The position numbers were made by a program, and so were the translations under genes. Under the pieces are notes generated by a model that made no database searches, was not told where the DNA came from, and saw only the letters and a list, made by a program, of their open reading frames with translations. Source: Agrostemma githago (taxonomy: Eukaryota > Streptophyta > Magnoliopsida > Caryophyllales > Caryophyllaceae). Taken from it: 64,000 nt of DNA. Below are positions 33,005-45,491 of the stretch, one piece after another; within the stretch, counting starts at the first letter, position 1, and each line of letters opens with the position of its first letter. The stretch covers positions 11,053,057 through 11,117,056 of the forward strand of contig OY288256.1 of the NCBI GenBank assembly GCA_958450325.1, given 5' to 3'.

Positions 33005-34806
33005 ATGGGAATCGACAGGTTGAGCGCTATGTTACAGGAGTGGTCCCGTCAATTTAGGGATGCTGATAGGGTGGTCTTGAATCAGACGGGTATAACTCAG
33101 CTGTACCCGTTCCGTCAGATGGTGGTTGATCGTTAGTTCTTGGATGCCTGCTTGGCTTATTGGGATGACATATATCATGTATTTGCCTTCCCTCGGGGCG
33201 AGATCTGCCCTCTACCCGAAGAGATTGCAGCTATAGGAGGATGGAACCCGATGCTTCGGCCCGCCGTCCCGTATTCAGTCTATGACCCAAAGAGGAAGCT
33301 GAGGGAATTTCTGGGGCTATCCCATAATGAAGTGTCCCGTATGATGGAAGGTGGCAATATTTCTCTGATCGACTTGGCCGAGAAATTCATGAACCCGCAT
33401 GATGTCCGGGTGAGGTCAGCCCATAGCCGTAGGGCCTTTTCTTTCTGCATGCTCCATGTTTACGCTTTTTAAGGTCACATGGACTGGTTATCTTGCATGG
33501 GTAATGCCCGTCTCATAACCGTGGTGGACTTGATGAAGACTGAACATAGTCCGGCTTGGTTAATCACGGGCGAAATCATCCAAGGATTAGATAATCGCAA
33601 AAGGTACTCGTCCGTTCGTCTCACCGGAAGCACTCGTTTGCTGCAAGCACGTCGAATTTTATTTTATTTTTCTCAATTTTTTGAATTTTTTTCGAGAATC
33701 TGGCTACTGCAGTGGGCACTCGATCGAGTCACCCTGGCACTCGATCGAGTGCCTTCGCTGAAAGGCTTCTGTTCGTTCCCAGTGACGCCACTCGATCGAG
33801 TCACGCTGACACTCGATCGAGTGTCGTCCGTTTTGTCTCGAAATCTAAAGCTTTTGTTGTTTTTTTTTCTTTTTTTTTTCAGATTTGGCTTTATGAGAGG
33901 CTATCGGTGATAGATCTCCCACTTGATGCCAGTACCTACCGCCATAACCAGCTGATGACGAGACGACGGGCCATCGATTTTTCTCGCTTAATTAGCCAGA
34001 AGTATCGGGATGAGGTGCTATCAATCCATGGTGGGCGGTTGATTCGATGGGTCGTGCCATGGTGGCACATCCCGGCTTGGTCAGGTTTGGACCCGAGGGA
34101 GAGGGCCCGTTACCAAGTGATCTTGTCCTTCAACCAAACGGTTCATCTCTACCTGGATCGCATACTAAGGCAGTATGGACGAACTCAGCGGATACCAGAA
34201 ATAGAGGCAATTGTGAGTGATCCTACCCAATTGACGGATGTGATGTGCGACACGTGGATGCAAAGATGGTACACCCGGCACACTTGGCCCGTTTCCAAAT
34301 CTCGGCATTCGATTTGGGTTTCAGACTCATATACCAAGTGGACTAAAGCAAGTGTTGCTAAAGCCCGAGCTGCTTTGAAGGTGGATGAAGCCTTTGACCT
34401 GCTGAGGAGAGAACAGGCTAAAGACAACAGGGGGTTCTTTGATGAGGGAGACACTCCAGCTACCCTAGTTCGTCTAATGTCAGGGCAAAAGAAGAAGGCT
34501 AAGACTCAAGCTAAAGGGTCCGGTGCTAAAGGTGCTCGGGGGAAAGTGAGCCCCCAGACAGACTTGGAAAGGAGACTGGGCCCTAGGCTAGCCGTACAGG
34601 ACCGACTTGGCCCACGGGATAGGCTATCCGAACATGTACGGGCCCGACTTGGGCCGAAGACTGTGATTGAAGACCCGTCGTCAAAGAAGCGGGCTCCTGC
34701 TAAGGAGGTTCCCCTGGTGATTAGGGAACGCTCATCCCCACCTCGACGACCTCGGGCTCCACGCGACCCGAAGGACAAGGGAAAGGGGAAGATGCCGGGA
34801 TGTTAG
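33005..34806 (+). pseudogene. Antisense ORF of Tat element (plant mobile domain protein)
   Basis: It runs opposite to gag-pol between integrase and the PPT. Exon 1 is 33005-33646 and exon 2 is 33883-34806, both phase 0. The intron 33647-33882 has a GCACGT donor (GC-AG class) and a T-rich CAG acceptor. Residues 1-214 match the plant-mobile-domain family of Tat antisense ORFs (GITQLYPFRQMVVDR, FLDACLAYWDD, GEICPLPEEI, LIDLAEKFMNP, ITGEIIQGLD). Exon 2 continues with DLPLDASTYRHNQ, a Trp-rich middle and a Lys/Arg/Pro-rich tail (LGPRLAVQDRLGPRDRL). Two in-frame stops, TAG 33134-33136 and TAA 33470-33472, break exon 1. Function in the lineage is unknown. Palindrome pairs fill the intron. Confidence 0.8.
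33718..33822. repeat. Two ACTCGATCGAGT palindrome pairs in the antisense-ORF intron
   Basis: Palindromes start at 33718, 33739, 33790 and 33811: two pairs, each 21 bp apart. They lie wholly within the 236-bp intron. Confidence 0.9.
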
Positions 34807-35224
34807 TCTCCGTATTTTATTATTTGAATATTATTATTTACTTTTCGGTGTAATTTTTTTTTGTGTATGCCGTGTTTGGCGTTTTTTTTTTTTTTTCTTT
34901 TTTTAATTCCCGAGTTTATTGAGATATTAATAAAAGACATATTATTTGAAACCGTTCCCGTCTTTTCGATATTGCAGTGGTTGTACCCTTTTGAGGGGTT
35001 GCCTACGTATCCCCAATTAGCGGAATCAAACCAGACGTAGTTCAAAATTGATTTGATTGATTTGATTTTTTTCTTTTGCAATTTTCGAAATACATCAAGA
35101 TCATTGATTCGAGATGTGCGACGGTAGAATAGTTAATTCTAACTTATTGACTTGTCTGAAATTTTGAAAATTTATAAAAAGACAAATTTTTATAAATTTT
35201 TGCAAATGACATTGAGATAGGGGT

Positions 35225-36660
35225 TTATAGGTAGTAGCGCTTCAGCTGGTCCAAGTTGGTCGGGTTGACGAACTCGTTGCCATCCAGGTCCGTTAGCATC
35301 ACCGCTCCTCCCGATAGGATTTTCTTGACTAAATATGGCCCAGCCCAATTGGGTTTGAATTTTCCCCTTGGGTCAACCGGTAGTAAGGCACGAACCGATT
35401 TTAGGACCAAATCTCCTTCTTTGATTTTCCTGGGCCTAACCCTTTTGTTGAAAGCCCGTTGGATTCTCTTTTGATACACTTGAATATTATTGAGGGCCCG
35501 GGATCGCCGTTCGTCTAGTAAGACTAGCGAATCGTATCGAGCTTGGACCCAATCCGCTTCGGGTACCTGGCTTTCAAGCAAAATCCTTAGGGATGGTACT
35601 TCTAGCTCGACCGGTTGGACTGCTTCCATTCCATATGTCAGGTAATATGGAGTTGCTCCGGTTGCGGTGCGAATCGAAGTTCGGTATCCCCATAAGGCAA
35701 AAGGTATCTTGTCGGGCCAGTCCCGATAATTCTCAGCCATCTTTTTTAGTATGGTGACAATTGTTTTGTTGGCCGCTTCTACCGCTCCGTTTGTTTGGGG
35801 TCGGTAAGGTGAAGATGTATGCCTTTGAATTTTGTATTTCGCCAGTAATGTGGTAGTTTCAGCTTGGAAATGGGTCCCGTGATCGCTGATAAATTCATGC
35901 GGGATCCCGTATTGACATATAATCCTATTTTGGATAAATTTGGCCACGTGCTTGGCGTTCAAGACACGGTATGATTCGGCTTCTACCCACTTGGTGAAGT
36001 AGTCGATGGCCACCAAAATGAAGGAATGTCCTCCCGTCCCGGAAGGGTGTACTTTCCCAATTATGTCTATACCCCATGTCGAAAATGGCCATGGTGATGT
36101 CATAGTATATAATAAGGAAGATGGCATATGCTGTACATTACCGAAGATCTGACAGTTATGACAGTGCTTGACGTATAACTGACAGTCTGTTTCCATGGTA
36201 TTCCAGTAATACCCGAGCCTCATGATTTTGCGGGATAGCATATGAGCGTTCATATGCGGACCGTTTTCACCGTCATGGACTTCGGTCATGACCTTTTCGG
36301 CTTGAATTTTGTCGATACATAGGAGGAGAGCCCCCTGTGCCGTCTTTTTGTATAATTGCCCGTCATCAGTTCGAACAAATTGGGTTGCTAATCTTCGTAG
36401 AGCCTTTTTGGCCCGATTTTCAGCTTCTGGAGGATATTCTCCCGTTCTCAGGTACATTAAGACGGCTTGATACCAAGGTTCTGGGTCAGTTATCTCGATA
36501 TCTTGAATGGCATGGATGTATGCCGGCTCGGACCGCCTTTCAACACAGATCGGCATGCTGGTCAGGTGATCCGGGATGTTCAGTAAAGATGCTAATTTAG
36601 AAAGTGCATCTGCAAACTGATTTTCCTCTCGGGCAGGTAGATATACTCTACCTTTTGGAA
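35225..36660 (-). pseudogene. Tat integrase region
   Basis: The HHCC zinc-binding part is visible (HDGENGPHMNAH, then CQLYVKHCHNC), followed by the DDE core: Asp in WGIDIIGKV, Asp in FISDHGTHF and Glu in NGAVEAANKT. The C-terminal part has KEGDLVLK and a short chromatin-proximal tail ending DQLKRYYL. It is open to the stop at 35225-35227 but out of frame with the RNase H segment: a one-base shift lies near 36640, within the linker that reads YLPAREENQFADAL. Integrase inserts the cDNA into nuclear DNA. It would normally be released from the polyprotein, so this copy is probably not made. Confidence 0.88.
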
Positions 36661-36690
36661 TTGTTTCTCTAGAACCCGTACTCGTGCTTG

Positions 36691-38226
36691 CTAAGCCACG
36701 AGATTGGCGTTCCGAGTTTTCCATTTTTCGAGCACTTGATTGATGACCAATGATGAATCACCGTGGACCCGGAGGTTTGTTACCCCTAAATCAGCGGCGG
36801 CTTGCAACCCGTGAATGCATGCTTCGTATTCGGCTGCGTTATTGGTCACGTCAAAGTCCAACTTGATGGATAAAGGAGTGTGTTCCCCTCGGGGTGAGAT
36901 TAATAGAATTCCGACCCCAAATCCTCGGAAGTTGGATGCTCCATCGAAATACAGATCCCATGTCTCGGTATCGATATGGAATATGTCTTCATCAGGAAAG
37001 GTCCATGTGTCAGTGTGGCCTTCTTCGGATATTGGGCTGTCAGCGAGAAATTCGGCAACTACCCGGCCTTTGATGGCTTTTAATGGTACGAATTTGAGGT
37101 CGAACTCGGATAACATTAAAGTCCATCTTGACATTCTGCCGTTGATGATGGGCATCTCGAATAAGTACTTGATTGGATCCATTTTGGATAAAACATGTAC
37201 CTCGTGGCTAAGCATGTAATGTCGGAGCTTTTTAGTGGCCCAAACTAATGCTAGGCACGTTTTCTCGAGCATGGTGTACTTGCATTCATACTCGAGAAAC
37301 TTTTTACTGATGTAGTAAATAGCCCGTTCTTCCGAATCAACTGTCTGGGCCAGCATAGCCCCCATGGTTGTCTCAGTCGTTGTTAGGTATAACGACAAAG
37401 GCAAACCGTGTTGAGGTGGCATTAGTACCGGCGGATCAGACAAGATCTCCTTGATTTTATCAAAGGCCGCTTGACATTTATCATCCCATAGTACCCGTTC
37501 TCCGATTTTTAGCTTTTTGAAGATGGGCTCACATACCATGGTTAACTTTGAAATGAAACGGCTGATGTATTGGACTTTCCCGAGAAACCCCCTTATTTCC
37601 TTTTCGGTCTTGGGTGGCTGCATCTCGGTAATGGCTTTGATTTTAGCTGGGTCGACCTCGATGCCGCGTTGGCTAACGATATGGCCCAGCAATTTGCCTG
37701 ACGTTACCCCAAAACTGCATTTTTGTGGGTTTAGTCTCATGTTGTATTTTCGCAGTCTGGTAAAGAACTTTCTTAGGGCCGTGATGTGCCCGCTTCGGTC
37801 TTTAGAATTAACGATCATATCGTCAACATAGACCTCCACTTCCTTATGCATCATGTCGTGTAATAAGGTGGTGGCGGTCCGTTGATAAGTGGCTCCTGCA
37901 TTAATCAGCCCAAATGACATGACGGTGTAACAGTAAGTACCCCAAGGTGTGATGAAGGTAGTCTTACTCATATCCTCTTCTGCCATTTTAATTTGATTGT
38001 ATCCGGCATACCCGTCTGATAGAAGGGCATGGTCGGCCGTATTATCCACCAATATGTCGATGTGTGGTAACGGAAAATTGTCTTTTGGGCTGGCCTTGTT
38101 TAGGTCCCGGAAGTCTACGCATACCCGCACCTTGCCGTCTTTCTTGGGTACCGGCACGATGTTTGCGACCCAGTCTGGATATTCAGGCACTTGTATAAAG
38201 CCTGCTTTGAATTGTTTATCGACCTC
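36691..38226 (-). pseudogene. Tat reverse transcriptase and two RNase H domains
   Basis: The RT palm is complete: KVRVCVDFRDLNKASPKD, then the catalytic YVDDMIV, then LGHIVSQRGIEVDP and the thumb/connection WDDKCQAAFDKIK. A first RNase H follows (LSLYLTTTETTMGAMLAQ). A second, archaeal-like RNase H comes next (WDLYFDGASNFRGFGVGIL, NNAAEYEACIHGL, GDSSLVINQV); this duplication is typical of the Tat lineage. A TAA at 38227-38229 separates the segment from the upstream frame, and a TAG at 36691-36693 ends it where the family reads on. Confidence 0.9.
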
Positions 38227-39450
38227 TTATTTGACTTTAAGAGACCATTCGGGCTTCATTCTTCTGAGCTTCTGCTTTACCGGTCTGCACCCATCTTTGA
38301 TGGGTATTCGGTGTTCAGCTATTTCTCGATCTATTCCCGGCATGTCCTTGTAGGACCATGCAAAGACACCTTTAAATTCTAGGAGGAGGTCCGTGAACTG
38401 TTGTCTCTCCTCTGGATCTAAAGATTGGCCCAACTTAAGCATCTGGGGCTCTAAAGTGGTTCCCACGTTGATGGACTCGGTTTCTTCGATTACCGGATCT
38501 CGGGATTCCCTTTGCTCGAGCTGCTCGACCAGATGTTGTGGTAGAGGTACCTGTTCGTCGGGTTTCTCAATGTCATTGCATATAAAATTTTTGAAATTGA
38601 GAAAATTTTGGAAATAAGACAAGTCGTAAGCAGAACGGTGTTCGTTATTATTATTGATGGTAAATTTGGAAAATAGCTCGAATAGAGCTGCCATCTGATC
38701 GTTGGTCAGTGGCGGGATAGGGAGAGATCTTGGGACAGACCCCGAGACCTCAGTGGCTAAGGGAAGAGGGGTTACAGACTCGACTCCAGCACCAGACCCT
38801 CTAAACTCGGACTCAGACTCCGACTCTGACTCTGACTCAGACTCGGACTCGGTATCCGGCATGTCTCCCTCGCCGGTGGTCAACTTGTAGACCCGTCCTT
38901 GACTGTCGGTCCATTTGACGGTCTTCCTCCAGGCCCTTGTCCCCGTATCTGCACCTACTTCGGTGATCAGCTTTGTTGGGTCGAACCGATTGCTGCGGAG
39001 GATTAGATTGACCAGGTCATCTTTCGGAGCAGGGACGGTCTTGTCTTCTCCAAATAAAAGCCCCAGCACGGGCTCGGAGTCGCCTTCTTTTTCGGACTCG
39101 TCTTGGATGATGGTAAATATATCATCGGGGATATAGTTGCATTCCCGAGCCGTTTTGATCTCGGGATATGTGATGGTGGGTTGGTAGAGGCCCACTTGAA
39201 TGACTCCGAAGACTGGAGTGACGAATTTGATTGCATAGGCTCGGCCCACATTCTCCGAGCTTATAGTATATCCCAGTCCGAGTCGGGACTCTGCGTTGTC
39301 TAGGACCTCGATGATCTTCCCTGCCGGAAGATACGGCCTTGAAGTAGCTCCGGGTAGGTAACCCAGATTTTGTAGCATCGTGTCGATGCTAGGGGCTAAG
39401 TAGGGCTTGAAAAGGTATTCTTCTTCGATCATACCCACGAAATCGAAACC
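38227..39450 (-). pseudogene. Tat protease-RT spacer and RT N terminus
   Basis: This is in the same frame as gag-protease, from which it is separated only by TGA 39451-39453. It contains a family-typical spacer (MGMIEEEYLFKPYLAP), a Ser-Glu dipeptide run (about residues 195-213), and the start of RT (FAWSYKDMPGIDREIAEHRI, PVKQKLRRMKPEW). The Ser-Glu run comes from a GACTCC/GACTCG-type microsatellite at about 38808-38860 and may vary in length. Confidence 0.8.
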
Positions 39451-41127
39451 TCATGGTTCGGCCCGGCTCGTGGCATTGCAGCTAGCCACGGTCATCGGTG
39501 TTGCCTCCAGTGTTATGGTACCGTCTTTGAGGGGCATCTTGAATTTTCGATGGAGGGTAGATGTCACGGCCTTGACTGCGTGAATCCACGGCCTTCCTAA
39601 CAAGAGGTTGAACGATGAGGTGACATCTATCACCTGGAATTCTAGCTCCTTTTCGATTGGACCTGTTATGATCTTCAATTTAACGGCCCCGGCGATTGGC
39701 TTCGGACTTCCGTCGAAAGCCTGAATAGTTTGCGCTGTCGGGAGATAGTCGGCATCAGTGATGCCGAGGGCCCTAGCGGTCCTTAGGGGTAGGACGTTCA
39801 CGGCTGATCCGTCGTCAATAAGGGTCATTGGGAGATACTTACCCTTGCAGATGACCGTGATATATAGGACCAGATTATGATTGGGCCCAAATGATGGTAG
39901 GTCAGCTTCGGAGAAGGTTATGAGCGGGCCTTCTTCTTTGGATTTGCCCTTAAGGTAGGGCATGATGGTGGCCTCTGAGTCGACCTTGATTTCATCGAGA
40001 GCCTTAGTCAGTGCTTCCCGATGAGCATGTGAGCTAACCAATAATTGCCATATGGTTAAGTCAGCTCGAACCCTCTTCATTTGTTGGACCAAAGCCGTGT
40101 CATTGTTTGGTTCTTCGAGGGTAGATTCCGTCCTGGCAGGTTCAGTGACGGGTGTAGGAGTGGCGCGCCCAGCAGTGGCGAGGTGGTTGGTGGCTAAAGC
40201 CTTGGATTTGGCTTTTCGGACCTCTTCAAGGGTGATGGGGAAAGCTTCCCCCTTGGCTAAGTATACATCGTCCTCGTCATCGAACCATATCCCATTGATT
40301 TGTGGGATAAAAGGAGAAATGAGGTGAGAACAATCAATTACCTCCCCTGTGAATATGGCATGGGCGCTGAACGGGTTTTCTTTGTTGCTCGGCTTGTCTC
40401 CGGGCAACGGGACTTTCCCGCTCTCGATAAGATCTTGGATTAAATGCTTTAACTTCCAACATTTTTCAGTATCATGTCCGTTGCCCCGGTGATACTGACA
40501 GTAGGCTTGAGCATTGTAGTATTTGGGCCTCTTCTCTACTGGAGGCTCTGGAGTTGGGCCTATTGGTTGAATCAGACCCTTCGAAGATAGCCTTTGTAAG
40601 GCATAGGTATAGGTAGTCCCTATATCTGTGAATACCCGATTGGGTGTATTCTTTTTGGTTGAGGTGTCGAGCAGATTTACCTCGTCGAAGATGCTGCGGG
40701 TTGCAGCTGCAGGTACGGGCTTGTTTGTGGACGAACTAGCCCCTTGATAGCCTTTGGTAGAGGCCTTAGTCAGGCTCTCTAACCTTAGATCATCTTCGAT
40801 CCTTGTGCCCATTTCAGTAAGGACAGCAAAGTTTGGGATAATAGCATACCGGAGATGGACCCGGTAGGATGGGAGTAGATTTTTGACGAAGGCTTCCACT
40901 AGAGCCTTCTCGCCGGGCTTGTCGACCAGCTTCACACTCTCGGCCCTCCACCTTTGCAGATATTTTGTGAACCCTTCTTTGGGCTCTTGGGCCATTACCT
41001 CCAGAGTACGCATTGTAGTCTGGATTTCGGTGTTATCGGCGTAGTTCCGAGCAAATTCGGTCGCCACATCATCCCAAGTCTTGTATTTTTGGGGTCGAGC
41101 CTGTAGAACCAGGCCTTGGAGTGTTTC
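39451..41127 (-). pseudogene. Tat gag C-terminal part and protease
   Basis: The gag part includes TWDDVATEFARNYADN and a Cys/His segment (CQYHRGNGHDTEKCWKLKHL). The aspartic protease has LIDDGSAVNVLP as active-site loop and ends with LLLGRPWIHAVKAV. The frame is open from about 41090 to the TGA at 39451. Its upstream end was cut by the solo LTR at 41128, and a one-base shift near 41080-41100 separates it from the N-terminal gag frame even after the insert is discounted. Confidence 0.85.
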
Positions 41128-44010
41128 TGTAATACCCCGTATTTTTCAAATAGAGTTAAAATTTTAAACATTTATTTAAACCGAGTTTAACGTTTGAAAA
41201 CTTATTCTCGTGAATAAAATATTTTATTTTCATTAATATAAAAATTATTCCGTTATAAAAACGTGAGAATTTATTTATCAAATTATTAAAATTTTATCTT
41301 TCATTAAATAAAGTTTTAAACTCGAAAATATATTTTTATATTGACCTATCATTTTAACATTTTCTCATATCGTAAAAATTTAATAATTTATCGAATTCTT
41401 AAAATAATAATTTCTTATAACTATTGTCCCATAAAACTATTTACCGTCTATTTTACTTACCGTCTCACAAATTCCTTTTTAAAAATAAATTTTACGTTTT
41501 TCATTATTTTAATTTCGTAATCTTATATTTCAACTTTTTAAGAAAGAAAGAAAAACGTTTATATGAGAAATGGACCGAAACTCGGAAAATGTGACCCTCC
41601 TAATTGACTCCCACGTTAACCTCCACGTTGACACTACTATTACTAATACTCTTCTACCCTACTATTCCTACTTTCAGCGCACTATGACACTTAAGCTACA
41701 CTAATCTACACTACATTTCTACCACATGCCCACCCCTACTATTACCACCCTAACCCCTTATTTCTAAGTAGAGTACTATAAATACGGAGCACTAGGGAGC
41801 ACATATTACTACTACTCCTAAGTAATACAATCCTTCTACTTACGATAGTATATTCTATCTACTCCGTACTATATATTATATTTACTCTCTCGTTCTTTTC
41901 TATAATTCGAGCATCGGGAATGAGGAGCTGCCCAGTATTTGACGGGATCACTTTTCTAGTACCGTATTTGGGTCAAATCATTTCGACCCGAAAATTTCTT
42001 TAAGGGAGGAAAGAGACGACTTTTCTATCGTAGACAGTATTTTTGACCCCGTCGACCTTAATTCTTAATAACGTTAATAAATACTCCGTAATAGCTATTG
42101 AGGTAACCAAACTTTTCTTCTAACAACATTTCTTATATATAAGTATATTATGTTATATAAGTATATTATGTTAGTAATTTAATAAATTGCTTATTTAAAT
42201 ATTTAGGCTTGTTTGTATGACTAAATTACTTATGTATATATAAAAATGTTACGTGATATTTTATTATGACTAAATTTAACTTGACTAAACTATCACTTGT
42301 TTAATTTAATTTATTTATCACATTTACATTTCTGTCTATATGAAAAATGAATAAAAGAACTTAAAATGATAAAATTTAATTATATCATTTTCATTGTATT
42401 TTATATGTATGTTTAATTCTATTTGTTATATATGTTTATTCTATTTTCTATATATTTTGTATGTGTTTTATATAATTGTAACTTTGGTCATATTTAATTT
42501 TCTTTAGTACTTTTACATTTGTTTATATATTATAATAATAGAGTAAATTAGTAACTTGTAAAATGTTTTATTTTAATAAAACTTCACTTATTATTTTATA
42601 TAGGTAAGAATTTATAAATTTCGTTTTCTAAATAAATGGATTTATTTTATCTCGAATCTTTTACACGACATTTATACATATTTAAAAACATGATTTTACG
42701 TCAAATTTTGTAAATCAATTAAGTACGACTTCATTTATATTTTTCATAAACTTTTATATTTTTCAGAAACAATAAATTTTAAAATAATATTTTATTATTA
42801 TTATACCTTAAATTTTATTTTTATATAAAACTTCATTTTAAAGAATTTACTATTTTAAAAAAAAAATATTATACGATACGATATTTGGGATATAATGTTT
42901 CGGGTGACACTTGAGGATTAAAGTGTAACGTTGTCACACTGAAAGTAAGTATTTGAGGATTTGACTGTTTCAAATGAGTCCGACCAATTATTGAAGGTCA
43001 CCAAATAAAGTACTACTTGTTCACGGGCGACTTTTATATAAAGTTTACGATGCGAGTCTGGGACGAATAGCTTGTGTTGGATTCTACCATGCGTGGTGTT
43101 TCGACTGCACTTGTAATGAAAAGCAGACTCGGAGGCTGCGGTCCGAGAGTCGACCTAGTGTTTAAGGTAGTCGTCCTACGGCAGTGAGTTCTGCGGTTCA
43201 AGAGTCTGCGTAGGGTATGTGGCGCACATATAGACAAGTACTTGATCAGTATTACCACCTAGGTAGCGGGGGCAGAACAGGATTCTGAAAACTGCTGGTT
43301 CCCTCTTGGTGATGCAGAGAATGTAATCATCAGCTTTCATTTCAGCCCAGAGCCCCGTTTGAATAAACGTATAATATAATAGAAGTTGGGCCCAATTGAG
43401 CCTTATGGGTGAGATGTAAACCTCATAAGATTGGTTCGGTCTACGAGTCGGTAACACGGTTACTTTTATTGGTGAGATGCAAGCCAATATGGAGTAGCGG
43501 TGATACTAGAAACCACGACTCGTGTGTTTATTCTCTGCTTACGTGAAAAATGATTTTAAAATCAAATGGCTGCCAATGTCCCATCTTTTAAACTTTATCG
43601 TTTTCATCACCTCACATGTTGATTTATTGAAGTAAAGGAAATTATCTGTTACGTGATATCCTTTACTATCTTTATAAGCATATTATTTGTTATTCACATG
43701 ATTGTCTTATGTGTTCGAGGTGATATTAGATGAACGGCTTGGTTGCTGTCCCGCTCAGCGTGCACTGTATTATTTTTTTTGCAGGTCTAAGACGTTGGGG
43801 AATCGAGCGAGAGATTTTAATAATGTTTAGCTTAAAAATGGAATTTATATTCTGTACTAAGTGAATCAAGACTGTAATTAATAGTCGTTTGTTGTAAGGA
43901 TCCGTAGCGATCCGGATTTATTTATACTCTGATATAATTTTAATTAAATGACTTAGATAACTTTCCGCATTATCTATTATTTTAAGTCATCGAAAATCCG
44001 GGTTGTTACA
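41128..44010 (+). mobile_element. Solo LTR (2.9 kb) inserted in Tat gag
   Basis: It begins TGTAATACCCCGTATTTTTC, ends AAAATCCGGGTTGTTACA, and is flanked by GTTTC on both sides (41123-41127, 44011-44015). A TATA box (CTATAAATACGG, near 41777) sits ~650 bp in. There is no PBS, PPT or coding region, so only the recombination product of a full element remains. The lineage is not assigned. It is the youngest layer of the nest. Confidence 0.9.
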
Positions 44011-44431
44011 GTTTCTCCAGGGAAGAAGGGAACAAGTGCTTGAACATAGTTGACTTCACCCCCTTTACCGCCATGAAGTCTTTGAAAGCCCGGATGTGGT
44101 GGACCGGGTCTTCGGTACCCTCAAACATAGGAAGTCCCGTTAAGTTGAGGTTAGCAGGAAGCTCGTTATCTAAAGGTGAATAAATACGAGCATTCTCGGT
44201 GTGGATCGAGTTGTTCGTCGATAGGGAGACTTGTTCCTCGAGCCTACGAACAATATTGACCAGCTCGGCCATGGGCCCATTGGGCTCGGATCCTTCAAAA
44301 GGGGCCGTCTTCTCTACGGCGCTCAGTCGAGTGGCTAACGTTGTTTGGTTAACCTGGATGGAAGTTAGTTGAGTCTCGAGCTTGGCGAGGGCATCTTTCA
44401 ATTCGACCATCTTGCGTTGATGTCTAGTCAC
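44011..44431 (-). pseudogene. Tat gag N-terminal part
   Basis: ATG at 44431 opens a frame with a coiled-coil-like start (LKDALAKLETQLTSIQVNQT) and the conserved gag turn GLPMFEGTEDPVHHIRAFKD. It runs into the solo LTR at 44010. Confidence 0.8.
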
Positions 44432-45470
44432 GGGTGGCCTGTCTGTAAGAACACCACGTAATCAGAAACTAGCCCAAAATCCCGAAATAGAAAGTACATC
44501 CCGAACAAGACTAAAAAGGGAAATGACTCGGAAAAGACACCTAGACGGGTGACTTGCGAAAGGTGGGCCTTCCTTAGGATTTGGCGAGTGGGCCTAGTCC
44601 TGTTCGAAGGAAGGTTCACGTGAGACATCCCCAGACTTTTAGACTCGATTGTGTTGACGAGCCCTCTTTTGTAGGGGTTTGTCCTACGTAGGTGGGCCTT
44701 GCCTTAGTCTAATAAGGCGGACTGGGAAGGGGAAGAAACTCGTGATGTAGGATCGACGGAGTTTCGACGCTATAGACCTTGACAACTTAAGACACAACCC
44801 GACACTGCTAAATACAGGAAATCCTAGAAGTGGAAGGTTTTGAAAATTGATGTTTTGTTTTTGAGAAAGTCCGAGAAAACTCGGTTTAAGGGCCCAATTT
44901 CCGGAAAAAAACGAAAAGTTATTGGGCCGCGGGTTTTGAAAGTTCGAAAGTATTTTCGAGTTTTGAATTGGGCAGCATACCGTCTAGAAAATAGGCTAGT
45001 TTGAGTAAAATCATAAGTCCTAAATTCGGTATGTGTCCCGGGTTTTGAAATTGAATAGTTTGAAAAGGATGCAATTTTGAAAACTTGACGGTTTTTGAAA
45101 ACGACTCGGAAACCAAGTAGCACGTAGTCACACAAGCATTATAACAACGCCATGTATGCTCTATACTAAGTCTCGGTCGGTCTATAGGGGGTCTATACCA
45201 GTGTACCTAGACGTTGATCGGGACAGACTTCCTAAGTCGAGTTGATCTTAGAACATGCCGCGAAACCCACTCGAATCGACTATGGACACCTTTCGACATA
45301 TCCATATTGGAGTACATCGACGGTATAGTGGGACGTCGGTCGCGAGTACCGGCCCGGGAAAAAATGGGTTATGCATGAACCGCAAAACTAAAACGCGTAT
45401 TGTATTTGTCAAACGATTTCTATTCGAGTCTCACCCTGAGGATGCCGATGGTAAGTCACGCATCAGTTAA
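44432..45470 (-). other. Tat leader between PBS and gag
   Basis: About 1.0 kb without a conserved frame, too short for the extra upstream ORF of Ogre elements. This supports a Retand/Tat rather than an Ogre assignment. Short minus-strand frames here look fortuitous. Confidence 0.5.
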
Positions 45471-45489
45471 TCCCCAGCGGAGTCGCCAA
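45471..45489 (-). other. Primer-binding site of Tat element
   Basis: TTGGCGACTCCGCTGGGGA on the minus strand, 2 nt after the 5' LTR end, is complementary to a tRNA 3' end. I do not assign the isoacceptor. Confidence 0.8.
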
Positions 45490-45491
45490 AT

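Noticed and set aside
34506..34778. Minus-strand frame opposite exon 2 of the antisense ORF
   Set aside because: Shadow of the Lys/Arg/Pro-rich coding strand; no family pattern.
38810..38860. Ser-Glu repeat as a functional acidic domain
   Set aside because: It follows directly from a hexanucleotide-like microsatellite in the spacer and is probably neutral.
44432..45470. Ogre-type extra ORF upstream of gag
   Set aside because: Only ~1 kb lies between PBS and gag and no long frame is present.
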